From the NCBI RefSeq assembly GCF_008641105.1, contig NZ_VTTI01000016.1, positions 21,113-56,312 on the forward strand: a stretch of DNA of 35,200 nt, written 5' to 3'. This stretch comes from Halopseudomonas salina. GTDB lineage: Bacteria; Pseudomonadota; Gammaproteobacteria; Pseudomonadales; Pseudomonadaceae. A program made the translations under genes and the position numbers. The notes below the pieces were generated by a model. That model did not search any database. It was given only the letters and a program-made list of their open reading frames with translations, and was not told the origin of the DNA. Positions 32,320-35,200 of this stretch are shown one piece after another (the first letter of the stretch is position 1; each line of letters opens with the position of its first letter).

Positions 32320-34017
32320 CTAGCCTCTGGCAAGGGCTGTTATGAGAGCGAGATCCTTGCCATAGGGATCCGGGCTCAGCAGTAGCCGTCCGTCCTGGTC
32401 TGCCTCGGCTGTCCAATAACTCAACACGACCTGAGGCCCGTTGTCGATTCCTACCTGATGGGTCTTGCTACTCGCTTGCAGGCGTCCGACCTGGGCGCGT
32501 CTGCTGTCGCTAAGGCGCCTGAAAAGCATGTCTGCCAGGGCGTCGGCGCCTTCCACACGTACGCATCCCGAGCTGAGGTTGCGCTGCACGCGGGAGAACA
32601 GGTGCCGGTTCGGTGTGTCGTGCAGATAGATGGCATGGGGGTTGTCAAAGCGAAATACGACCTGTCCCAGGGGGTTGTCCGGGCCTGGTGGCTGGCGCAG
32701 CATGAGGCCGCGAGGGTCGTACCAGTCGATGCTTTGCGGGTCCAGACGATTGCCCTGATAGTCGATCACAATCAGGTTCTTGCGCTCGAGATAGCCGAGA
32801 TCCTTGCGGATTTCCGGGATCATGTCCTGCTTGCGGATTGTCGGTGGTACCGTCCAGTCGGGGTTCAAGGTGATGCGATTCACCTGGGAAACCATGGACG
32901 GTGTCTCGCGGCCAGGTCGTCCGGTGATGACCGTGGTCTGCCATGAAACCTTGCCCTGCTGGTAGTGACGAAGCTCGTTGCGCGCGCTATTGACCAGTAA
33001 TACGTCATCCTGCAGGAGGGCGTTGATCCATCGCAGGCGCTCCAGATTGATTCTGGCAATATCCAGGCGCTCGCGGGTTGTCATGTTCAGGGCGGTGAGG
33101 GTGTTGGGCCCCAGTACGCCGTCTGCCTTGAGACCGTGATCGCTCTGAAAATGCTTCAGCGCCTGTTCCAGCGCTGTGTTTAGCGTCTGATCAGCGGTTG
33201 CTGGCTGGTTCTGCTGTGTTTCCGGCCCGGTATCGCCCAGTGGCGTCGGGTCGACTGGTTCAGGCTCCTCCAGGTAATCAGCAGCTCTCAGGCGTTCTGC
33301 CAGCAAGGGTACACGCGGATCCTGTCCGCCGGGTCTTATCAGTTCGCCGGTGGGTATTCTGGCGTATTCGGGACTTTCGTCACGCAGCCGGATATAGGCG
33401 CTGCGCAGGTTTAGGTACAGATCAAGATCGGGACGGGCCTGATCAAAGGCTGCCGTGACGTCGGACAGACCATCGCGAGTCCAGCGGATAATGGCAGGTG
33501 TTTCCTCTTCGATATTCGTCCGTCGCCACATCGGTTCGTGTGTCTGTTGGTCAAGGCGACCGGTGCCAAGGTGTTCGAGGGCCAGCAGATATTCACTGCT
33601 CAGGCGTAATTCCGCACAGGTGTCCAGTGGGCTGGTGACCTGGCGATGGAAGGGATAGTCGTCGGCCGTCAGACCGTCATCGGCGAGCTTTTCCAGCTCT
33701 TGATGCAGTATTGCGAGCTGGCTTTGATCCTCCCACAGGGGAGCAAAATCGTTGTGCTGATACAGATGCGCGAGTCCGGTGGCGATGTCCGCGGTGCGCA
33801 GGTGCGCGAGATGTGGGCAGGTGTCAGACAATGCCCGGGCCGGTGGCTGCACTTCAGGTTCGGCGGGGTGCGCAGCAGGGTTGTCGACGGAGTTGCCGCT
33901 TTGCTCAATGCTGATATGTCGGCTTAACAATCGGGCTATGTCGTCCTGGCTTGCCGCTACAGCCGAGGTTGCCGGACCCAAAGAAGCGACGAACAGTACT
34001 GTACAAATCTTGAGCAA
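32320..34017 (-). CDS. Murein L,D-transpeptidase with peptidoglycan-binding domain (YcbB/LdtD-like, 565 aa)
   Basis: The enzyme should form 3-3 cross-links between diaminopimelate residues in the periplasm. A signal peptide (to about residue 22) precedes a large N-terminal domain, a peptidoglycan-binding repeat (ALKHFQSDHGLKADGVLGPNTLTALN, about 285-310), and the YkuD domain (about 340-505) with YLHDTPNRHLFSR and SSGCVRV, catalytic Cys485. This is the layout of LdtD/YcbB. The start is TTG 34017, supported by AGGAGGG six bases ahead; no ATG is suitable. Divergent from a second L,D-transpeptidase-like gene. Confidence 0.9.
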   Translation of the reverse strand: MLKICTVLFVASLGPATSAVAASQDDIARLLSRHISIEQSGNSVDNPAAHPAEPEVQPPARALSDTCPHLAHLRTADIATGLAHLYQHNDFAPLWEDQSQLAILHQELEKLADDGLTADDYPFHRQVTSPLDTCAELRLSSEYLLALEHLGTGRLDQQTHEPMWRRTNIEEETPAIIRWTRDGLSDVTAAFDQARPDLDLYLNLRSAYIRLRDESPEYARIPTGELIRPGGQDPRVPLLAERLRAADYLEEPEPVDPTPLGDTGPETQQNQPATADQTLNTALEQALKHFQSDHGLKADGVLGPNTLTALNMTTRERLDIARINLERLRWINALLQDDVLLVNSARNELRHYQQGKVSWQTTVITGRPGRETPSMVSQVNRITLNPDWTVPPTIRKQDMIPEIRKDLGYLERKNLIVIDYQGNRLDPQSIDWYDPRGLMLRQPPGPDNPLGQVVFRFDNPHAIYLHDTPNRHLFSRVQRNLSSGCVRVEGADALADMLFRRLSDSRRAQVGRLQASSKTHQVGIDNGPQVVLSYWTAEADQDGRLLLSPDPYGKDLALITALARG

Positions 34018-34188
34018 AAGGTACCCTCCTGATAGCTGACCGGGAAACAGGTCATGAGAAGGTGGATGTGCACACGTTGCTCATAACGTCCATTTCTACA
34101 GACTAACAGACCATGGACAGGGTCAATTGTTCTGTTTTTTGAATTTTTTGCCGACTCGCGTCCCCAGCGGGTCGAGGGGGAACAACTG

Positions 34189-34911
34189 ATGCTTACCACA
34201 TTGCGCCGTGCTGGCGCCCTGGCAGCTATATGCCTGATTATCGGTTCGGGCTCTGCTCAGGCAATGCCCAGCTCAGCCGCTACTGCCGCGCCACTTGCCG
34301 CCCAGTTGGCCAAGGTCGCGCCGGACCTGAATGCCGCTGTACTGAAAAAAGCCGTTTCAGCCATGCAATGTGCTGTGGCCAGTGGTGCTGATCCAGCCGC
34401 TCGCCTGGCTGTAATCGATTTTTCACTACCTTCTGCGCAGCAACGACTGTGGATCTTTGATCTGCAACGCAAGAGTCTGCTGTTGCAGGATCTGGTCGCC
34501 CACGGTTCCGGTTCGGGCGATAACTATGCTGCTGCATTCTCGAATATCGAGGGCAGCCATCAGTCGAGTATTGGCCTGTTCCGCACGTCGGAAAGCTATA
34601 CTGGGCGCCACGGTTATTCCCTGCGCATGGATGGCCTGGAGGCGGGCATCAATGACCTGGCGCGGCAGCGTGCCATCGTGATCCATCCGGCCGATTATGT
34701 GGATCCGGCCTGGGTAGAGCGCTATGGCCGGATCGGGCGCAGCCAGGGCTGCCCCGCAGTGCGGCCTGAGGTGTCACAGATGGTGGTGGATAACCTCAAG
34801 GGCGGCCAGTTCATGTTTTCCTATTATCCGGACGAGCATTGGTTGGCGACCTCGGAATTCCTCAATTGCCCACAGCGCGGCACGCGTTTGGTTGCAGCCA
34901 GAAGCGAGTAA
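34189..34911 (+). CDS. Murein L,D-transpeptidase catalytic domain family protein (YkuD_2 type, 240 aa)
   Basis: A signal peptide (to about AQA, residue 24) precedes the YkuD_2-like catalytic domain. Diagnostic pieces are VIDFSLPSAQQRLWIFDL, HGSGSGDNYAAAFSN, IGLFRTSESYTGRHGYSLRMDG, IVIHPADYV and the active-site loop GRIGRSQGCPAVRPE with the catalytic Cys. The family acts on peptidoglycan, probably as a cross-linking or trimming enzyme. ATG 34189 has GAGGGGGA about seven bases ahead. It shares a 171-base divergent control region with the longer L,D-transpeptidase, which suggests joint regulation. Confidence 0.88.
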   Translation: MLTTLRRAGALAAICLIIGSGSAQAMPSSAATAAPLAAQLAKVAPDLNAAVLKKAVSAMQCAVASGADPAARLAVIDFSLPSAQQRLWIFDLQRKSLLLQDLVAHGSGSGDNYAAAFSNIEGSHQSSIGLFRTSESYTGRHGYSLRMDGLEAGINDLARQRAIVIHPADYVDPAWVERYGRIGRSQGCPAVRPEVSQMVVDNLKGGQFMFSYYPDEHWLATSEFLNCPQRGTRLVAARSE

Positions 34912-34931
34912 CCATCCCGGGGGCCATCTCC

Positions 34932-35200
34932 GGGAGGGCTGAGTTCCATCTCGGCTGATGTTCTGGGAGTTGTCGAGTTCCACCTCGGCTGTGGGTGTTT
35001 CTGGCTGGCACTTTGTCGAGGTGGAACTCGACGTTCCCAGGGGTGCGCGTCCGGGAGTTGCCGAGTTCAATCTCGGCTGTGGGTGTTTCTGGCTGGCACT
35101 TTGTCGAGATGGAACTCGACGCCCCCAGGGGTGCGCGCCCGGGAATTGCCGAGTTCCATCTCGGCTGTGGGAGTTTCTGGCTGGCACTTTGTCGAGGTGG
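34932..35200. repeat. 88-bp tandem repeat array with internal inverted repeats (cut by the window edge)
   Basis: Full units start at 34965 and 35053, a third starts at 35141 and runs off the window, and a partial unit precedes at about 34932-34964. The period is exactly 88 bases. Each unit has inverted arms; in the first these are GTCGAGTTCCACCTCG (34972-34987) and its exact inverse (35017-35032), with a 29-base loop region. The second unit's arms (35060-35075 and 35105-35120) keep the pairing except at two positions and show one compensated change. No protein gene is supported here. Confidence 0.85.

Noticed and set aside
34774..35187. Minus-strand open frame of 137 codons across the tandem array with repeated CQPETPTAEVELDN-like segments
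   Set aside because: The frame stays open only because the 88-bp unit is repeated. It overlaps the 3' end of the L,D-transpeptidase gene and shows no ribosome site or fold.
34932..35200. CRISPR array
   Set aside because: The unit is 88 bases with near-identical sequence throughout. There are no short repeats alternating with unique spacers and no cas genes.
34932..35200. Integron attC array
   Set aside because: Units follow one another directly with no gene cassettes between, and the attC end boxes (GTTRRRY/RYYYAAC) are not seen. No integrase gene is present.

Overview
The window looks like a chromosomal segment of a gammaproteobacterium of the Pseudomonadaceae. The gene content is Pseudomonas-like (ttcA next to a Tag-type glycosylase, an OprD-type porin, a complete atuABCDEF block with a divergent atuR). 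The moderately high GC, marine/halotolerant flavour and many short inverted repeats would fit the Halopseudomonas (P. pertucinogena) lineage; that genus-level guess is inference. I see no rRNA, tRNA, insertion sequence, prophage or CRISPR array. Nearly all of the sequence is explained by 32 protein genes.

Layout. 1-5.7 kb: a secreted choice-of-anchor I lipoprotein (minus), then plus-strand housekeeping genes (DnaJ-related protein, Yip1 membrane protein, ttcA, 3-methyladenine glycosylase, NlpC/P60 lipoprotein). 5.7-7.6 kb: a minus-strand pair, CPBP protease and patatin-like phospholipase. 7.6-11.5 kb: a tight signalling operon of two PepSY proteins, an OmpR-type response regulator and a sensor kinase, preceded by an 11-bp-phased direct repeat that suggests self-regulation; a convergent EAL phosphodiesterase overlaps its end. 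11.5-19.2 kb: amtB behind a near-consensus sigma-54 promoter, an OprD-family porin, an FMN reductase, a YuiF-type transporter and a chemoreceptor with a sigma-28 promoter. 19.4-28.5 kb: the acyclic terpene utilisation (atu) cluster. AtuC and AtuF form geranyl-CoA carboxylase, AtuD is the citronellyl-CoA dehydrogenase, AtuE the hydratase, AtuB a short-chain dehydrogenase-like protein and AtuA a protein of unknown chemistry; AtuR is the TetR repressor, and an 18-bp dyad lies in the shared control region. atuG and atuH are not present next to it. 28.5-34.9 kb: a solute-binding protein, a retropepsin-like protease, a DUF2058 protein, a small membrane protein, D-serine ammonia-lyase and a divergent pair of L,D-transpeptidase genes.

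The most unusual material is non-coding. Three unrelated families of stem-loop repeats occupy the larger intergenic gaps: (a) two 130-bp elements flanking the YuiF gene, with 19-bp arms built of CAAGCNN heptads; (b) two oppositely oriented copies of an element with a conserved core between amtB and the porin; (c) an 88-bp tandem array at the right end, each unit holding a 16-bp inverted repeat. In families (a) and (b) the copies have different arm sequences, yet each copy's two arms still match one another, which points to maintenance of the base-paired structure rather than of the arm sequence. Coordinates and identities were counted by eye; functions rest on recognised family motifs and not on any database search.
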